Positions 32,410 through 42,644 are shown, numbered from the stretch's first letter. The stretch is DNA of 64,000 nucleotides from Brevibacillus choshinensis (GCF_001420695.1 NZ_LJJB01000013.1:906121-970120), one strand, 5' to 3'. Notes: generated from the sequence alone by a model not told the origin. A program made the numbers and translations.

Positions 32410-32865
32410 ACGATTGTCAGAGAAATGCTCATCAAAAACCGAAGAGTAGACCTATTAACTTACGGTTTCAGGGGCGTCTCATGTACCGTGAAAACAAGCG
32501 AATTAAAGAATAAAGCATTGATATAGTTCTTCAGGGTTAAAAACCGAAACGATTTGTGGGCATAATTGATCCGCTTATTAGTATACGAGAAAACAAGCTA
32601 AAGAATCAAAAACCACAGGCTTCAGATTAATTATCTGAAGCCCCTTGGTCAATCCCCAGTTAACTTTAACTTTCTGCTGCGCAGGCCACACTTGTTACGG
32701 ATATCTTCCACATCCTGGTTTGTTATACCTTTCCACTGTGAGACTGAGAAAGCCCGCTCGTGAACGCTACACGGTTCTGCTAGAATGGAGGAATCCACAG
32801 CATAATAAGAATTACCCCATCGGATTTGGCAAGTGGAAAAATCAATGGCTACGAAAGGAAAGTTT
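32410..32865. other. Gene-poor stretch before the IS110 fragment
   Basis: No supported gene. A perfect hairpin GGCTTCAGAT/ATCTGAAGCC-type lies at about 32618-32643. Short frames near 32645-32872 have no start signal. Confidence 0.3.
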
Positions 32866-33321
32866 TTACTGATAGGGCTTCTTGCACGTCAGGGATCCAA
32901 ACTGCCTCGTGAGATGGCGAAGATTCAAGAAATGTACGCCTCTCTGTTTATATGCCTCAAACTCCTCCTTGTAATACAGCTCGCAGAGCTGATAGGCATC
33001 TACTGCATCAGTCTTAATCTTACGTAAAGAAGAAGCCTTTTTCGCTTGGTTTGAGATAAGCGGATTCACCACAATGAAGATAATAGAGTGTTCCTCCAGA
33101 AACTGAACAACAGCAGCCTGGTAATGCCCAGTAGACTCTAAGATGACAGTGGGTGAATGAGCTGTTTGTTTAGTGACATCGTTAATCAAGTTTAAAAGGT
33201 AATGAAGTCCTTCTTGGGTATGAAGGAATGAGAAACTCTTACCGTAAGGTTGACCTTTATCTAAAAACACTTGCCCTTGACTTTGCCCTTTTGATACATC
33301 CAGACCAATGACTGGATTCAT
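32866..33321 (-). pseudogene. Truncated IS110-family transposase
   Basis: From ATG 33321 (after GAGAGGGAGCG) the frame encodes MNPVIGLDVSKGQSQGQVF, then VILESTGHYQAAVVQFLE, PLISNQAKKASSLRKIKTD and DAVDAYQLCELYY. These are the DEDD RuvC-like catalytic domain of IS110 transposases (first Asp in GLDVSKG, Glu in ESTG, Asp in KTDAVDA). The match ends near RHLTRQFGSLT and the C-terminal serine domain is missing. The region 33322-33540 upstream looks like the element's non-coding left end. Confidence 0.8.
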
Positions 33322-33659
33322 AGATCGCTCCCTCTCCAAAGATTAATTGCCGGCAACCCCTAATGACTGCTTGCAGTTCCACAGCATCGCTAGTGATGCG
33401 AGATCTTCTTTTGTCCCAACCAGCCTAAACATGGTTCCTACAAGTAGGGGGTGAACAGTTTTAGCGACGGGATGAGAACTCCCACGGGTTCGACCGTTCT
33501 AACCCGGCTACCGTAATGGTACGACTTCTTAAATGAAAGAGGTCAACCAGTAAAAACTGGCTGACCTCATAATAGGAAGGGTTTGAGAGTAAAATAGTGA
33601 CAGCAAAACACCGGCAGTCTTGGACTTTATTTTCCCGTCTGCTAAGATAGGAGTAACAA

Positions 33660-33704
33660 CAAAAGCGGTCAAGACTGTATTGTTCATGGTCTTTGGCCGC
33701 TTCT
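33660..33704 (-). terminator. Terminator of dsdA
   Basis: On the minus strand GCGGCCAAAGAC pairs with GTCTTGACCGC across a loop, followed by TTTTGTTGTT. A second hairpin (33539-33571, GAGGTCA/TGACCTC) lies beyond it. Confidence 0.65.
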
Positions 33705-33712
33705 TCTTATAT

Positions 33713-35107
33713 TCAACTATCGAATTTCGCAAGTGAAAGTGAATCTTTCTTTGTTGATAAATGTAAGCCTTTGTTATAATAACCTTCCATTATTTTTCTT
33801 GGAACCAAGCTTCCTCCAGTCGCCCAAACAATATGTGTACCATTTTCCAACCTTTCTTCTAATGCATTTGCAGATAAATACTCCTGACCGACTATTGTAT
33901 TATGCAGTTTAACGGTTCCTAGCATTCCAGCTAATGCAGAAGGTTCAAGGTCAATATTTTCGCTGTTACTTAGAGCATGTAGTAAAATATATAATTCTTC
34001 ATCATCAATTGTAAAAATTCCACTCAATAAGCTTTCAATTACTTTACCTACAAATCGAGAAGGCCTCCCTACTGCAAGACCGTCTGCGTCAGTCTTGTTA
34101 TCTATCCCAAAATCTTGAACAGATACTTGATCATGTAATTCTGTTAACAACCCAAGCAGCATGCATGGAGAGTGGGTTGGTTCAGCAAAGAAGCAGTGCA
34201 CATGTTCCTTATAAATCAATTTTAAGCCAAAAGCAACGCCTCCCGGACCACCACCAACACCGCACGGAAGATATACAAATAAAGGATGGTCATTATCTAC
34301 AATAACGCCTGCTGCATCTAACTGATTTTTTAAACGAATAGCTGCTACAGCGTACCCTAAAAATAGGTGCTTTGAATTTTCGTCATCAATAAAGTAGCAG
34401 TCTGGATCTGTTTCTGCTTGTTTTCTTCCTTCCTCAACTGCTTTACTATAATCTGAACTATGCTCAATTACAGTAACGCCTTTTTTTCTGAGCAAGTCCT
34501 TTTTCCAATGTTTTGCGTCTTCTGACATATGAACAGTCACATTAAAACCCATTTTTGCACTAATTACTCCAATACTCAGTCCTAGGTTACCGGTAGATCC
34601 TACTGCGATCGAATATTGCGAAAAAAAATCTTTGAACTTCTTAGAATCTAAAATAGAGTAATCATCCTGAGCTGTTAACAGTTTATGCTTAAACAAAAGA
34701 TCCTCTGCATGCTTGAGAACCTCATATATCCCACCTCTTGCTTTAATCGATCCCGAAATAGGGAGGTGGCTATCGCATTTTAACCATAGTTTCCCAGGAA
34801 GTGCTTGCTGATACTTTTTTTCAAGATAACGATGCATATGGGGAATAGGTACGAAAGGAGATTCGATTATGCCGTTCGTACTTCGGGTTTCTTCAAACAC
34901 CTCAGCAAGATAAGGTGCAAATCGTTTCCATCTGTTCTCAGCATCCATTACATCTTTTTCACAAATGGTAAGAGTATCAATGCTTGATGCCTTATACTTG
35001 GCATTTGTCCAAAAAACTTCTTTTAATGACACTACATCTTGTAATATCGGGTATTCTAGTTGCCATTGCAAAATCGATTTCCCTGCTACTGTCTGATCCG
35101 TTGGCAT
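33713..35107 (-). CDS. dsdA: D-serine dehydratase (D-serine ammonia-lyase)
   Basis: The 464-residue protein is a fold-II PLP enzyme of normal DsdA length. [18 protein letters not shown] carries the PLP Lys122, [15 protein letters not shown] is the cofactor-phosphate and substrate loop, and [17 protein letters not shown] is the glycine-rich phosphate cup. It converts D-serine to pyruvate and ammonia in the cytoplasm. ATG 35107 follows GAGAGGAAG and a promoter lies at 35182-35209. It is divergent from a cupin-XRE regulator gene that probably controls it. Confidence 0.93.
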   Translation of the reverse strand: MPTDQTVAGKSILQWQLEYPILQDVVSLKEVFWTNAKYKASSIDTLTICEKDVMDAENRWKRFAPYLAEVFEETRSTNGIIESPFVPIPHMHRYLEKKYQQALPGKLWLKCDSHLPISGSIKARGGIYEVLKHAEDLLFKHKLLTAQDDYSILDSKKFKDFFSQYSIAVGSTGNLGLSIGVISAKMGFNVTVHMSEDAKHWKKDLLRKKGVTVIEHSSDYSKAVEEGRKQAETDPDCYFIDDENSKHLFLGYAVAAIRLKNQLDAAGVIVDNDHPLFVYLPCGVGGGPGGVAFGLKLIYKEHVHCFFAEPTHSPCMLLGLLTELHDQVSVQDFGIDNKTDADGLAVGRPSRFVGKVIESLLSGIFTIDDEELYILLHALSNSENIDLEPSALAGMLGTVKLHNTIVGQEYLSANALEERLENGTHIVWATGGSLVPRKIMEGYYNKGLHLSTKKDSLSLAKFDS

Positions 35108-35181
35108 CGATAACTTCCTCTCTTCTTTGAATGTTTCCTGGAGTACGCTTATATATAAAAAGGTATTACATGATTCTCTTT

Positions 35182-35209
35182 ATGTTAAAATGTATTTACT
35201 TAAAGTCAA
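35182..35209 (-). promoter_or_regulatory. Promoter of dsdA
   Basis: On the minus strand TTGACT (35204-35209), 16-base spacer, TAACAT (35182-35187). It lies in the shared region with the divergent regulator. Confidence 0.5.
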
Positions 35210-35263
35210 TACAATTTATTTTATTTGCAACTGAAATTTAACTCGAGGAGCAGCGTATTTATT

Positions 35264-35818
35264 ATGAATGACATTAATGTAGGGCAAAAAATACAAGAAT
35301 ACAGGAAAAAGAAGGGATTAAACATTCGCCAACTAGCAGATCTGGTAGTAGTGACACCTTCGTTGCTAAGCCAAATTGAACGAGGGATAGCAAACCCTTC
35401 TATTCATACACTAAAGTTAATTGCTAAAGTATTAGAGGTTCCGGTTTTTAATTTTTTTCTGGAGCAGGAAAACACAAAAAATTTAATTGTGCGATCTAAT
35501 CATCGAAAGAAAATGATTCTTCCAGAATCTGAACATCTTTCATATGAGCTTTTATCCCCTGATTTAAACGGGGCTATCGAGTATGCTTTAATGAAATTGA
35601 CACCCGGAACACAATCTTCTGAGGCATTGATGGAACACCTAGGAGAGGAAGCAGCTTTTATTCTAGAAGGGGAGGTACAGCTGTATCTAAATGATGAGAT
35701 TCATATTTTGAGTAAGGGAGATAGTGTAAGAATTCCACCTCATATAAAACACAAATGGAAAAATACGTTTGATCAGAACGTAGTTGTTATATTTGCAGTT
35801 ACACCACCCTCATTCTAA
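35264..35818 (+). CDS. XRE-family regulator with C-terminal cupin domain
   Basis: The 184-residue protein has an N-terminal helix-turn-helix (IQEYRKKKGLNIRQLADLVVVTPSLLSQIERG) and a cupin barrel (about 95-180, EHLGEEAAFILEGEVQLYLND, GDSVRIPPHIKHKWKN). Such regulators sense small metabolites and often control amino-acid or polyamine catabolism. ATG 35264 starts the conserved domain; GAGGAG lies somewhat far upstream. It faces dsdA divergently and precedes the peptide-utilisation operon, so either or both may be targets. Confidence 0.88.
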   Translation: MNDINVGQKIQEYRKKKGLNIRQLADLVVVTPSLLSQIERGIANPSIHTLKLIAKVLEVPVFNFFLEQENTKNLIVRSNHRKKMILPESEHLSYELLSPDLNGAIEYALMKLTPGTQSSEALMEHLGEEAAFILEGEVQLYLNDEIHILSKGDSVRIPPHIKHKWKNTFDQNVVVIFAVTPPSF

Positions 35819-35835
35819 CTAAATATAAACTGGAA

Positions 35836-35872
35836 AAGGTGCTTGGATTTTAGAAGCACCTTTTTGTTTTTT
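35836..35872 (+). terminator. Terminator of the XRE-cupin gene
   Basis: AAGGTGCTT pairs with AAGCACCTT across an ATTTTAG-type loop, then TTTGTTTTTTT. Confidence 0.8.
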
Positions 35873-36155
35873 TGAATGAGCTCGATCATATCAACGAGAG
35901 TATGGTTACTGGTCTAAATTGCATGAGAAGATGCCAGAACTCTTTATTTCTGTAATTAGTACGTAAGTCTAAAGAAGAAAGGGTTGGTTATTCTATGAAG
36001 AATCAAGATGGTTGGCATAATGTTAGAATCTATAAAAAATGAAAGAAAAACACTTGATCTTTTATCATGCTTTATTTAGAATAGCGAAAAGAAGCAAAAC
36101 TTCAGAACGTAATAAAAAAAGAACCAAAACTTCTTCAGGGGGATTTAGACGAAAA

Positions 36156-37013
36156 ATGGTTACGATACGAGAAAAAATTCGAACACATTATGCTCAGTTA
36201 ACCAAGCAACAAAAAAAGGTGGCAGAACATCTTCTGGAAAACCCAGAACTGTTTGTTAATAATACTGCATCGAGTGTAGGGGAACGAATCGGTGTTAGTG
36301 AGACAACTATTATACGGTTTTGCTACGCAATGGAGTACAGCGGTTTCAGCCAATTACAAAAAGAAGTGTTTGCCGAGCAGCTACGAAATGAAAAGAATGC
36401 GCTTACGCATCATCAGGAAACCGCCAAACGTTTTAAAAATAATCAGCATATTTTAAGCGAGGTGGTAAAAGAAAGTTTGGACCGAATCGAGGGGATGCTT
36501 GGAACTATTTCAGAAACTGCATTCGAGAAAGTTTTGCAAAGCATTAGTAAATCAAAAAAAGTCCTTACAGTAGGCTTGCGGTCATCATATGCACCTGCAC
36601 ATTGGCTGGCATTCAGCTTAAGTATGCTCTGTGAAGATGCACAGGTGTATAACCAAAATACGGATGATATTGTCCAATTATCATCAAAAATGGATAAACA
36701 CTGGTTACTGATTGCCTTTTCTTTCAAAAGATACAGCAAAGAGACCCTGGATATTGTAAGGGTAGCTAAAACTAAGGGAGTTTATATAGTTGCTATTACA
36801 GATGATGTTCTAGCACCAGTAAGTCAAAACGCTGATATTGTGCTGCAGGTTCCAAGTACCGATTCCTCTACACTCGATGTTACTCCGCCACTATTTGTGT
36901 TGCTTCATGCAATTGTTGCTGGAATGTCCGTGATTGACTCAGAGCAAGTTAGGCAAAGGATATTGGAGTATGAACATAATTTCGAGAGTTACAGAACGAT
37001 AATTGAAGAATAG
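36156..37013 (+). CDS. MurR/RpiR-family transcriptional regulator
   Basis: From ATG 36156 the product is 285 residues: an N-terminal RpiR helix-turn-helix (LTKQQKKVAEHLLENP, SVGERIGVSETTIIRFCYAMEYSGFSQLQ) and a SIS domain (about 120-270, KKVLTVGLRSSYAPAHWLAF, LLIAFSFKRYSKETLDIV). SIS domains usually bind phospho-sugars, though in this context the ligand may differ. A longer frame begins at 36039. The next gene starts 24 bases later, so it probably heads and controls the operon to 47569. Confidence 0.85.
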   Translation: MVTIREKIRTHYAQLTKQQKKVAEHLLENPELFVNNTASSVGERIGVSETTIIRFCYAMEYSGFSQLQKEVFAEQLRNEKNALTHHQETAKRFKNNQHILSEVVKESLDRIEGMLGTISETAFEKVLQSISKSKKVLTVGLRSSYAPAHWLAFSLSMLCEDAQVYNQNTDDIVQLSSKMDKHWLLIAFSFKRYSKETLDIVRVAKTKGVYIVAITDDVLAPVSQNADIVLQVPSTDSSTLDVTPPLFVLLHAIVAGMSVIDSEQVRQRILEYEHNFESYRTIIEE

Positions 37014-37037
37014 ATTTCTGGAATAAAGGAGCTATTA

Positions 37038-38150
37038 GTGATGCAAATAAAGAGAGTAGTCTTACACTACATGAAATTGCAATTGAAACAACCTTTTACA
37101 GCAAGCTTTGGAACGGTAAAAGATAAGGAATTTATTTTAGTCAAAATAATGGACGAGAATGGTGTGATAGGGTGGGGGGAATCGGTGGCGATGGTCCTCC
37201 CTTGGTACAGTGAAGAGACAGTAAAAGGAAACTGGCAAATGCTTAAAGAACACCTCATTCCCATGCTGATAGGGAAACACCTAGAAGACCCATCCGATGT
37301 GTCCACTATTTTCCAAAAAGTACGGCGGAATAACATGGCAAAATCCGCATTGGAAGGGGCTGTTTGGGACTTGTTTGCCAAGCGCAAAGGAGTCAGTTTG
37401 GCACAAGCCCTTGGAGGGACGAAGACGGAAGTAGAGGTGGGGGTAAGTATTGGGATCGAAGCTTCCATTCCAAAACTTTTGGATGTCATTCACAAAAACC
37501 TCGATTTGGGCTACAAGAGGATAAAAGTGAAGATAAAACCTGGATGGGATATTGCAGTAATGGAGGCTATCCGAAATAAATTTCCTAATATTCAGCTAAT
37601 GGCAGATGCAAACTCCGCATATACACTGGCACATAGCGACCTACTGCAAGAATTGGATCAATTTGACTTGACGATGATTGAGCAACCACTCGCACATGAT
37701 GATATCATCGATCATTCTGCTCTTCAAAAAAGACTAAAAACACCTATTTGTCTCGACGAAAGTATTCATTCTGTAGAAGATGCCAGAAAAGCGATTGAGT
37801 TGGGAAGTTGCAAGATCATCAACATTAAAATCGGACGTGTTGGAGGATTGACCGAAGCTAAGAGAATTCACGACCTTTGCAAGCAACAGAATGTTCCAGT
37901 CTGGTGTGGCGGTATGATGGAGTCGGGAATTGGACGAGCACATAACATTGCCATTACTACTTTGGACAATTTTATCTTCCCTGGTGATACTGCTGGATCA
38001 AAAAACTATTGGGAGGAAGACATTATAGACCCGGAGGTAACACCTCACAATGGAGTTATTACATTACTTGAAAAACCGGGGATTGGATACGAGCCTAACT
38101 ATGAAAAAATCGAGAAGAATTCTCTCTATTCAGAGGTTTTTCGCCCATAA
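37038..38150 (+). CDS. N-acylamino acid racemase / o-succinylbenzoate synthase family enzyme (enolase superfamily)
   Basis: The 370-residue protein has the enolase-superfamily layout: capping domain (1-130) with [16 protein letters not shown], and barrel with acid/base Lys165 ([10 protein letters not shown]) and Lys264 ([11 protein letters not shown]). Metal ligands are Asp190 ([10 protein letters not shown]), Glu215 ([10 protein letters not shown]) and Asp240 (CLDESIHS). The overall pattern is that of the NSAR/OSBS subgroup, which racemises N-succinyl or N-acyl amino acids. No menaquinone genes surround it, so the racemase role is favoured. Dipeptide epimerase is the alternative. Genomic context is peptide uptake. 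Confidence 0.85.
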   Translation: MMQIKRVVLHYMKLQLKQPFTASFGTVKDKEFILVKIMDENGVIGWGESVAMVLPWYSEETVKGNWQMLKEHLIPMLIGKHLEDPSDVSTIFQKVRRNNMAKSALEGAVWDLFAKRKGVSLAQALGGTKTEVEVGVSIGIEASIPKLLDVIHKNLDLGYKRIKVKIKPGWDIAVMEAIRNKFPNIQLMADANSAYTLAHSDLLQELDQFDLTMIEQPLAHDDIIDHSALQKRLKTPICLDESIHSVEDARKAIELGSCKIINIKIGRVGGLTEAKRIHDLCKQQNVPVWCGGMMESGIGRAHNIAITTLDNFIFPGDTAGSKNYWEEDIIDPEVTPHNGVITLLEKPGIGYEPNYEKIEKNSLYSEVFRP

Positions 38151-38183
38151 CAAAGCTTCCCAGCCATAAAACAGACTGAGAGG

Positions 38184-39794
38184 ATGAGACAAGTGAAAGA
38201 CATGTTAGAAAATCATAAAATATGGATCATATTTCTGTTTCTACTTGTACTCACAGGTTGCTCAACGGAAGATACTACTCCGAAAAGTCATGATGCATCA
38301 AAAGCCACTAATGGAGGGGAGCTTGTCATCTCATCTGTTAGGGAACCAGATACACTAGATGTGCAAAAAACAACCTGGGTAGATAATGCGAATGTACATT
38401 TGTTCGACTATCTAATTGGCCGCGATATGGATGGGAGCATCATTCCAGGTCTAGTCAAAGATTACACGATAGCAGACGATGGGAAATCATGGACCTTCCA
38501 TCTACGTGAAAATGTAAAATTTCATTCTGGTGAAGAGTTAACAGCTGAGTCAGTTAAGGCATCTATGGAACGGTTCATCAAGCAGTCTCCTGTTAATTTT
38601 CTTGCTGGCCCTATTACAGGAGTCGAGGCTAGTGATAAGTCAACGCTAATCGTGAATTTTAGTGAACCGTATGCACCTTTCATTGCTGGCTTGACATCGA
38701 TATATTTATCTCCATTAGATCCAGCGGCACTTAAAAGTGAAGGCGACAAATTCGGGAATAAACCTTCAGGCACGGGACCTCTACTCTTCGAGAAATGGAT
38801 ACGAGGTGATTCTATTACTTTCGTAAAAAATGAGCAATACAACTGGGGACCAGATGATGCTGAAAACAAAGGTGGAACAAACGTAGACAAGGTAGTTTTC
38901 CGATTCATCAAGGATGAAAACACAAGAATGCTTGAATTTAATCAAGGAAATATTCAAATCATGCTGGATGTGCCACCAAGCTCAGTCAAAACGTTAGAGA
39001 ATACGTCTGGTGTACAGCTTCACAAACTTCTTGACAATGGTCTTACCTATTTAGCAATCAATAACGACAAACCACTCTTTCAAGATCCAAAGGTAAGGAA
39101 GGCAATTAATTTAGCTATTGATCGTAACCAGATCGTCCAATATGCGATGGAAGGCTATGCAAAGCCTATGTATGGACCACTATCTCCTACTATACCTGGC
39201 TACAGTGAAAAAGTCGAGAAAATGGCAGAACAAATGTACACAAGAAATGTTGAACAAGCAAAACAATTGTTACATGGCGCTGGTTGGAGCAATGTGAATG
39301 GCAATGGGGTTCTGGTTAAAGAGGGTAAGCAGTTATCTATTGAACTACTTTTAACGGATGAGCCTGTTATGCAGAGGATTGCTCAGATCTTACAAAATCA
39401 GTTAAAAGAAGTCGGAATTGACTTGAGAATTACTGTTCAGGATGATTCGACGATTCGTACCAATGAATCTAAAAAAATGCATGATCTTATTCTTTGGCAA
39501 TACGGTTGGTCTGATCCGGATATCCTTTACATCTTGTTTGGCAAAGACATTCCAACCCGTCTTTTCAGTACGCCGGAATTGGAAGAACTGCTTATCAAAG
39601 GAAGGCAGACAATGGATGAAAAGGCAAGAATGGCGGTATATGAGAAAGTACAAGAATTATTGGTTACAGAATCTCCTTGGGTACCATTGTTTGCAAGAGA
39701 GAGGATTACTGCGTATCGCGATATAGAGGGGTTTAAAGTAAACCCTTATAAAAAAATTGTTATTCAAGACATCAAGTTGAAAAAGCAGCAATAA
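38184..39794 (+). CDS. Oligopeptide/dipeptide-type substrate-binding lipoprotein (SBP family 5)
   Basis: The 536-residue protein begins with a signal peptide ending LTG-C, so it is lipid-anchored outside the membrane. SBP_bac_5 signatures follow: GELVISSVREPDTLDVQKT, WTFHLRENVKFHSGEELTAESVKAS, and FQDPKVRKAINLAIDRNQIV. It would capture peptides or related amides and hand them to the permeases encoded downstream. The start may be ATG 38184, GTG 38193 or ATG 38202. A hairpin after the gene may raise its expression above the permeases. Confidence 0.9.
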   Translation: MRQVKDMLENHKIWIIFLFLLVLTGCSTEDTTPKSHDASKATNGGELVISSVREPDTLDVQKTTWVDNANVHLFDYLIGRDMDGSIIPGLVKDYTIADDGKSWTFHLRENVKFHSGEELTAESVKASMERFIKQSPVNFLAGPITGVEASDKSTLIVNFSEPYAPFIAGLTSIYLSPLDPAALKSEGDKFGNKPSGTGPLLFEKWIRGDSITFVKNEQYNWGPDDAENKGGTNVDKVVFRFIKDENTRMLEFNQGNIQIMLDVPPSSVKTLENTSGVQLHKLLDNGLTYLAINNDKPLFQDPKVRKAINLAIDRNQIVQYAMEGYAKPMYGPLSPTIPGYSEKVEKMAEQMYTRNVEQAKQLLHGAGWSNVNGNGVLVKEGKQLSIELLLTDEPVMQRIAQILQNQLKEVGIDLRITVQDDSTIRTNESKKMHDLILWQYGWSDPDILYILFGKDIPTRLFSTPELEELLIKGRQTMDEKARMAVYEKVQELLVTESPWVPLFARERITAYRDIEGFKVNPYKKIVIQDIKLKKQQ

Positions 39795-39811
39795 GGACAG
39801 CAGCTTCACTA

Positions 39812-39832
39812 AGGGGAGGAGGTTCCTCCCCT
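39812..39832 (+). terminator. Intercistronic hairpin after the binding-protein gene
   Basis: AGGGGAGG (39812-39819) pairs with CCTCCCCT (39825-39832) followed by CACAAAAAA rather than T-run. It may act as an mRNA stabiliser or weak attenuator giving more binding protein than permease. Confidence 0.45.
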
Positions 39833-39877
39833 CACAAAAAAGGGGTTCCAGTGTGTTAATACAGAGGGGGAAGTACA

Positions 39878-40798
39878 TTGTTAAGGTATCTGTTCAAGCG
39901 TTTTTGCACGATGATCTTGACTTTGTTTGGAGTGTCAATTTTGGTGTTTTTCATGGTACATCTAATTCCGGGAGATCCAGTAACGTACATCCTGGGTGAC
40001 TTTGCTACAAATGAAGCGATAGCCAAATTGAGATCGGAAATGGGATTGGATCAACCTATGGCAAGCCAATACCTCTCATTCGTCAGTGGAGTTATGCAGG
40101 GAAACCTTGGCACCTCATATATTACTGGACAATCTGTTTGGGAAGAAATTGCTCAACGTTTTCCGATCACGCTTAAATTGGGTATAATCAGTTTGCTTAT
40201 TGGGAGCTGTATCGGTATTTTGTTGGGAGTAATATCCGCAGTAAATCAAAACACATGGGCTGACTATCTAGTTTCCATAGTCTCCTTACTTGGAGTCTCT
40301 GCTCCGGGTTTTTGGATCGCCCTATTTTTTATATACGTATTTTCCTTTCAACTAGCTATTTTCCCAATCTCCGGATATGCTGGCTGGCATTCGCTCATCC
40401 TACCTTCGCTGACACTGGGATTGGGCTCTGTTGGAAATATAGCGAGGATGACACGTTCTAACATGTTGGAAGTGCTTAAACAAGACTACATGCGGACAGC
40501 ATTAGCGAAGGGGACTCGATACTGGAAAGTGATATTTGGGCATGGATTAAAAAATGCATTTATCCCTGTCATTACGTTAATAGGCATAACTTTTGGAAAT
40601 TTGCTTGCTGGTGCGATCGTGACTGAGACAGTTTTTGGGTTACCTGGCATGGGTAGCTTTACGGTGGAGTCCATTGTGAAACGAGACATCTATACAGTAC
40701 AAGGATTAGTGATGTTCTTAGGTATGATGTTTATTCTCACAAATCTATTAGTGGATCTTATTTACAAGTGGATAGATCCAAGAATTACACTTGAATAA
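39878..40798 (+). CDS. Peptide ABC transporter permease, DppB/OppB type
   Basis: The 306-residue protein has six spans. Motifs include VFFMVHLIPGDPVTYILG near the N-terminus, EMGLDQPMASQYLSFV, and the EAA-like loop ALAKGTRYWKVIFGHGLKNAFIPV that contacts the ATPases. TTG at 39878 follows GAGGGGGAAG. It pairs with the DppC-type permease 17 bases downstream. It forms half of the membrane channel of the peptide importer. Confidence 0.92.
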   Translation: MLRYLFKRFCTMILTLFGVSILVFFMVHLIPGDPVTYILGDFATNEAIAKLRSEMGLDQPMASQYLSFVSGVMQGNLGTSYITGQSVWEEIAQRFPITLKLGIISLLIGSCIGILLGVISAVNQNTWADYLVSIVSLLGVSAPGFWIALFFIYVFSFQLAIFPISGYAGWHSLILPSLTLGLGSVGNIARMTRSNMLEVLKQDYMRTALAKGTRYWKVIFGHGLKNAFIPVITLIGITFGNLLAGAIVTETVFGLPGMGSFTVESIVKRDIYTVQGLVMFLGMMFILTNLLVDLIYKWIDPRITLE

Positions 40799-40815
40799 GG
40801 GAGGGGATGATACCT

Positions 40816-41709
40816 ATGAAAGGGGAAAATATCATGCTAGTTTCCGTTGGAATCGCTAAAAAAATTCCCTCTCGATCTTACTGGCGTTTGATTTGGGGTA
40901 GTCTTTTGAAAAATAAAGGCGCCGTAGCAGGACTTATATTTCTCGTACTTATTATTGGAATGACGGTGTTTGCCCCCGTTCTAGCAACACACCCAGTAGA
41001 AACCATGATTTTTGAAAACCGCTTTGAGAAACCAAGCAGTGTGCATTTTTTGGGGACTGACGAGTTTGGAAGGGACATCTTTTCCAGATTGTTAATAGGT
41101 GGGCAAATCTCGCTAATGACGGGTCTGCTCTCAGTTGCGATCGCAGGAAGTATTGGAACTGTTCTGGGACTGATAGCAGGTTACTTTCGACGGCTTGATT
41201 TGATCATAACGCAGTTTGTTGATATTTTACTGGCGTTTCCTGCACTCCTTTTGGCCATTGCCATAATTGCTGTGTTGGGTGTCGGTTTATCTAATGCAAT
41301 GATAGCGGTTGCTATCGCGATTATCCCATCTTACGTGAGGGTGGTTCGAGGTGCAGTGCTTTCAATAAAAGAAAAAGAATACATTGAAGCAGCGCGTGCC
41401 TTGGGTGTGAGAGATGCAAAAATCATTTCCAAACACATTTTTCCAAATATTCTTTCACCAGTAATCGTACTATCGACACTGCAAATCGGTAACAGTATTC
41501 TAATTGCTGCCGAATTAAGCTTTCTTGGTTTAGGGGCACAGCCTCCGTCGCCTGAGTGGGGGGCAATGATTTTTGTTGGTCGATCTTTTCTAGCCAATGC
41601 ATGGTGGATGTCTTTGTTTCCCGGATTGGCCATCATCATAACGGTCTTGGCTTTTAATTTGTTAGGTGATGGATTGCGTGACGCACTTGATCCACGAGTG
41701 AAAAAATAA
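40816..41709 (+). CDS. Peptide ABC transporter permease, DppC/OppC type
   Basis: The 297-residue protein has the N-terminal OppC_N segment (LIWGSLLKNKGAVAGLIFLVLII) and a DppC core with HFLGTDEFGRDIFSRLLIGGQISL. The EAA loop is YIEAARALGVRDAKIISKHIFPN, and the end is LLGDGLRDALDPRVK. ATG 40816 has GGGAGGGG at normal distance; ATG 40807 is too close to it. It forms the second half of the importer channel. Confidence 0.92.
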   Translation: MKGENIMLVSVGIAKKIPSRSYWRLIWGSLLKNKGAVAGLIFLVLIIGMTVFAPVLATHPVETMIFENRFEKPSSVHFLGTDEFGRDIFSRLLIGGQISLMTGLLSVAIAGSIGTVLGLIAGYFRRLDLIITQFVDILLAFPALLLAIAIIAVLGVGLSNAMIAVAIAIIPSYVRVVRGAVLSIKEKEYIEAARALGVRDAKIISKHIFPNILSPVIVLSTLQIGNSILIAAELSFLGLGAQPPSPEWGAMIFVGRSFLANAWWMSLFPGLAIIITVLAFNLLGDGLRDALDPRVKK

Positions 41710-41733
41710 TAACTGGTAGAGGATGAGTCAAAG

Positions 41734-42621
41734 ATGGACTTGCAAAAAAAAATCGAAGAATTAGTTGGACAAGCAACAGCAACTTTTGGGATTGTCATCA
41801 AACATTTGGAGACAAATGAAGAGGTGAAGATTAATGAAGGGCATCTCTTTCAGATGGCAAGCTGTTATAAAGTACCGATTCTAGCGACTTTATTTCGTGA
41901 AGTGGAAGCAGGGACAATCGATTTAAATACGAGAGTCCGTCTTTCATTGACAGATCGAGTCCCGGGCTCAGGAGTATTAAAAGAATTCGATCCCGGATCT
42001 GAGGTTTCGCTTAAGGATTTGGCAACTCTGATGATTATTGTTAGCGATAACGTCGGAACAGACAAAATTCTTGAGCTGGTAGGTGTGAACCATACTGACC
42101 AATATATGAAGAGTATCGGCTTACAGGATACCTATGTGAATCTGACATGCTGGCAGTTATTAAGTTTGGTTGTAAACCTAGACCCCGAATTGCATAGCAA
42201 CGAGCAGTATGAAGAAGTGTCGCTTCGTCTGTTCCAGGCAAAGCATGATAAAAGAAGCATCGTATTTACCAAGAGTATAGAGAATAATGTGTCAACCCCA
42301 GCTGATATGGCATTATTGTTGGAAAAAATAGCCAGAAAAGAGTTGATTTCAAAGAAAGCGTGCGAGCAGATGATTGACATTATGAAAAGACAGCATTTCC
42401 GAGATCGGATTCCAAATTTGTTGCCTGCCGGAACCCCAGTAGCTTGTAAATCGGGTTCAGTAGGTGGTGTTCATAATGATATTGGCATCATTTATTTACC
42501 TGAAGAAAAAGGTACCGTCATTGTTTCGGCCTTCTCTGAAAATAACAGCTCACAACTGGAAGCAGCACAAATGATCGCGAAAGTAGCACAATCCGCTTAC
42601 GACTATTTTGTTACCAGGTAA
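41734..42621 (+). CDS. Cytosolic serine hydrolase of class A beta-lactamase fold
   Basis: The 295-residue protein shows the three class A elements: S43-C-Y-K46 (MASCYKVPI), S104-D-N106 (IIVSDNVG) and K239-S-G241 (VACKSGSVGG), each at normal spacing. Unlike secreted beta-lactamases it has no signal peptide, so it would act inside the cell. It lies between permease and ATPase genes of a peptide importer, which suggests an intracellular peptidase or amidase for imported substrates rather than an antibiotic defence. Activity on beta-lactams cannot be excluded. Confidence 0.85.
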   Translation: MDLQKKIEELVGQATATFGIVIKHLETNEEVKINEGHLFQMASCYKVPILATLFREVEAGTIDLNTRVRLSLTDRVPGSGVLKEFDPGSEVSLKDLATLMIIVSDNVGTDKILELVGVNHTDQYMKSIGLQDTYVNLTCWQLLSLVVNLDPELHSNEQYEEVSLRLFQAKHDKRSIVFTKSIENNVSTPADMALLLEKIARKELISKKACEQMIDIMKRQHFRDRIPNLLPAGTPVACKSGSVGGVHNDIGIIYLPEEKGTVIVSAFSENNSSQLEAAQMIAKVAQSAYDYFVTR

Positions 42622-42644
42622 TCAGAGACAACGAAAAGGGGGTA

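Noticed and set aside
37038-38150. Menaquinone biosynthesis MenC
   Set aside because: The enzyme family is shared with OSBS, but no men gene is near and the operon deals with peptides, so the racemase role is preferred, though not proven.
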